Positions 22,901 to 23,173 of a DNA stretch of 23,173 bases are shown one piece after another; position 1 is the first letter of the stretch, and each line of letters begins with the position of its first letter. The DNA comes from JALEFZ01 sp039817415. GTDB lineage: Bacteria > Bacteroidota > Bacteroidia > J057. The translations under genes and the position numbers were made by a program. Location: assembly GCA_039817415.1 (NCBI GenBank), contig JBCBVV010000074.1, positions 1 to 23,173 of the forward strand, given 5' to 3'. The notes under the pieces were generated by a model. That model was not told the DNA's origin, ran no database searches, and saw nothing but the letters and a program-made list of their open reading frames with translations.

Positions 22901-23086
22901 AGTAATGGCGAAGCTACCATCGTTTTGGGTGAGTGCACCCTTGGTCGATCCCTTCAAAACAATGCTGGCGCCGATCAATGGCTCCTGCGTGCTTTGGTCA
23001 AGGACCTTCCCTTTTAACTGAACTTGCGCTTGAAGGCCCAAAGCCCCCAAGGCAAGAAGTAAAATCGTGAATAATACCTTTTTCAT
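20000..23086 (-). CDS. SusC/RagA family TonB-linked outer-membrane protein
   Basis: The 1028-residue protein forms the transport barrel for the SusD-like partner and is energised by TonB. Seen in order: a signal peptide 1-20 (cleaved after LQA), and a carboxypeptidase-regulatory-like beta domain (about 22-100) with GKVLD and GASIVLKG. A TonB-box-like region follows (TDAVVVTALGI, about 100-110). The plug domain (about 115-235) carries the SusC signature NPFNALKGKVAGL and later LKGAAASALYGSRGGNGVI. A long beta barrel ends in the aromatic GFRVNVGF terminus expected for barrel insertion. Length is normal for the family. It is the first gene of the pair. The start ATG lies 87 bases from the window end, so its promoter may lie partly outside. 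Confidence 0.95.
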   Translation of the reverse strand: MKKVLFTILLLALGALGLQAQVQLKGKVLDQSTQEPLIGASIVLKGSTKGALTQNDGSFAITAENESQVLTVSYLGYKALELSVATVQANSTILLAQADYTTDAVVVTALGIKRDAKSLGYSSQNVDNEELDAVRSANPFNALKGKVAGLQVNATSNGLASSSRIVIRGENSLNINDNSPLIILDGTPINNDIYGVGGFSTNQADLPTDYGNAALDINPDDIASINVLKGAAASALYGSRGGNGVIIITTKSGEGQKKLGVSFSTNTSFSSPLRLPEIQTVYGGGWGQSYFADFGTNFGPAFSEGLSFPQDGHPGFAQGEDVPFIQRYDMMDFFQTGISSTNNVAISAAHDKGNFRLSYSNSYKEGIVPNTNLQRNNVSLNSSFNITDKWKVDVVGTYIRSGSDNLPVAGYGNQGVMYNLLWNYNNVDLDWLKDYWVEEDVQQNKLFSWGDNPFMLINEALNGFEKDRIFGNIKTSYQITDELSAFVRVGRDNFDDIRTSRRPWSAVRYPNGMYREQAISFTEDNLDFLLTYNKRFNENFSAVISAGGNQMTQSINESTIQGNGLAIPGIYTLGNINVQPSLTRFNSVRRINSLYAFANIGYKDFIYLDLTARNDWSSTLPEDNNSYFYPSASLSVILSEILDMGEATDYLKIRANAAQVGLDTDPYRLRKTYAFGSLPNSVTNQTVLPNSNLKPVTNTSFEVGIQGMFFKGRVSTDIAAYQTLSRDQIIQADISQSSGFNSIIVNAGEIATTGLEISANLIPLRTKNFEWSVGGNFTMFRSRVNELYQDLETFIIAQGPGGATVEARPGGLLGDIYGTVFLRSPNEEIIFTDNGLPALDPNRAKIGNYNPDFLLGLNTRLSWKGISAYALFNIRQGGYIYSYTNAIGSESGLLSHSLEGHEDGLIGDGVMVDADGNFVPNTNVASAEAWYYGGFYNRANVEANGFDASFVKLKEVSLSYTLPRNMVSKIGLGDLTVALTGNNVALWTKVPHIDPEAQAMNGGTLVPGFEVTQLPSVRQLGFRVNVGF

Positions 23087-23129
23087 AGTACTTATAGTTT
23101 TAAGCTTAATCCGCTCAAATATCTATAAG

Positions 23130-23145
23130 TTGAGAATTCCCTCAA
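23130..23145 (-). promoter_or_regulatory. Short inverted repeat upstream of susC
   Basis: Arms TTGAG/CTCAA around six bases, 43 bases before the susC ATG. It may be part of the leader or an operator. No exact Bacteroidota promoter was found in the 87 bases available. Confidence 0.2.
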
Positions 23146-23173
23146 TCTATTATCGTTCAAGAATTCATTAAGT

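Noticed and set aside
23087..23173. susC promoter
   Set aside because: A TATTTG lies upstream, but its spacing does not fit TAnnTTTG, no paired -33 box was found, and the region is cut by the window edge.

Overview
The window looks like a chromosomal segment from a member of the Bacteroidota, possibly a Cytophagia-type marine or soil bacterium. The evidence is a SusC/SusD outer-membrane pair, lipoproteins with short Bacteroidota-style signals, start codons without Shine-Dalgarno sequences, and sequences resembling the Bacteroidota promoter (TTTG, about 19 nt, TAnnTTTG). The genus cannot be named from the sequence alone. Functional names below rest on motifs and family resemblance read by eye; no database search was possible.

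Layout. Positions 1-253 hold a tandem array (101-bp period) of very short tRNA-like elements, each followed by its own intrinsic terminator; the array runs off the left edge. Positions 395-2287 (+) encode an SDR oxidoreductase and an AraC-type regulator, closed by a bidirectional terminator. Positions 4197-2361 (-) encode a flavoprotein with two Rossmann motifs and a small membrane protein resembling styrene oxide isomerase. Positions 4300-4671 (+) encode a VOC/glyoxalase-fold protein whose end overlaps a convergent lipoprotein of the esterase-like phytase family (5983-4637, -). Positions 12233-6195 (-) are gltB and gltD, the two subunits of NADPH glutamate synthase, preceded by a 468-bp intergenic region with a promoter-like sequence and a potentially folded leader. 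Positions 12702-12956 (+) encode a small thiamine-binding-fold protein. From 23086 down to 12972 everything is on the minus strand: susC, susD, a PhoD-like phosphatase lipoprotein, a small membrane protein, a TetR regulator, an AEC transporter, a GT2 glycosyltransferase fused to a reduced sugar-phosphate-transferase module, and a small secreted protein.

How the genes may work together. GltB and GltD make glutamate from glutamine and 2-oxoglutarate. SusC/SusD import an unknown substrate; the PhoD-like lipoprotein next to them could release phosphate from it, but a strong hairpin separates them. TetR probably controls the adjacent AEC transporter. The flavoprotein and the isomerase-like membrane protein may form a two-step oxidation/isomerisation route.

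The least ordinary part is the tRNA-like array. The T arm and acceptor arm are preserved, including a G3:U70 pair typical of alanine tRNA, but the anticodon arm is reduced to a 4-bp stem with a 4-nt loop, so there is no normal anticodon. Between copies the terminator T-tract also reads as a Bacteroidota -7 promoter box placed just before the next element.
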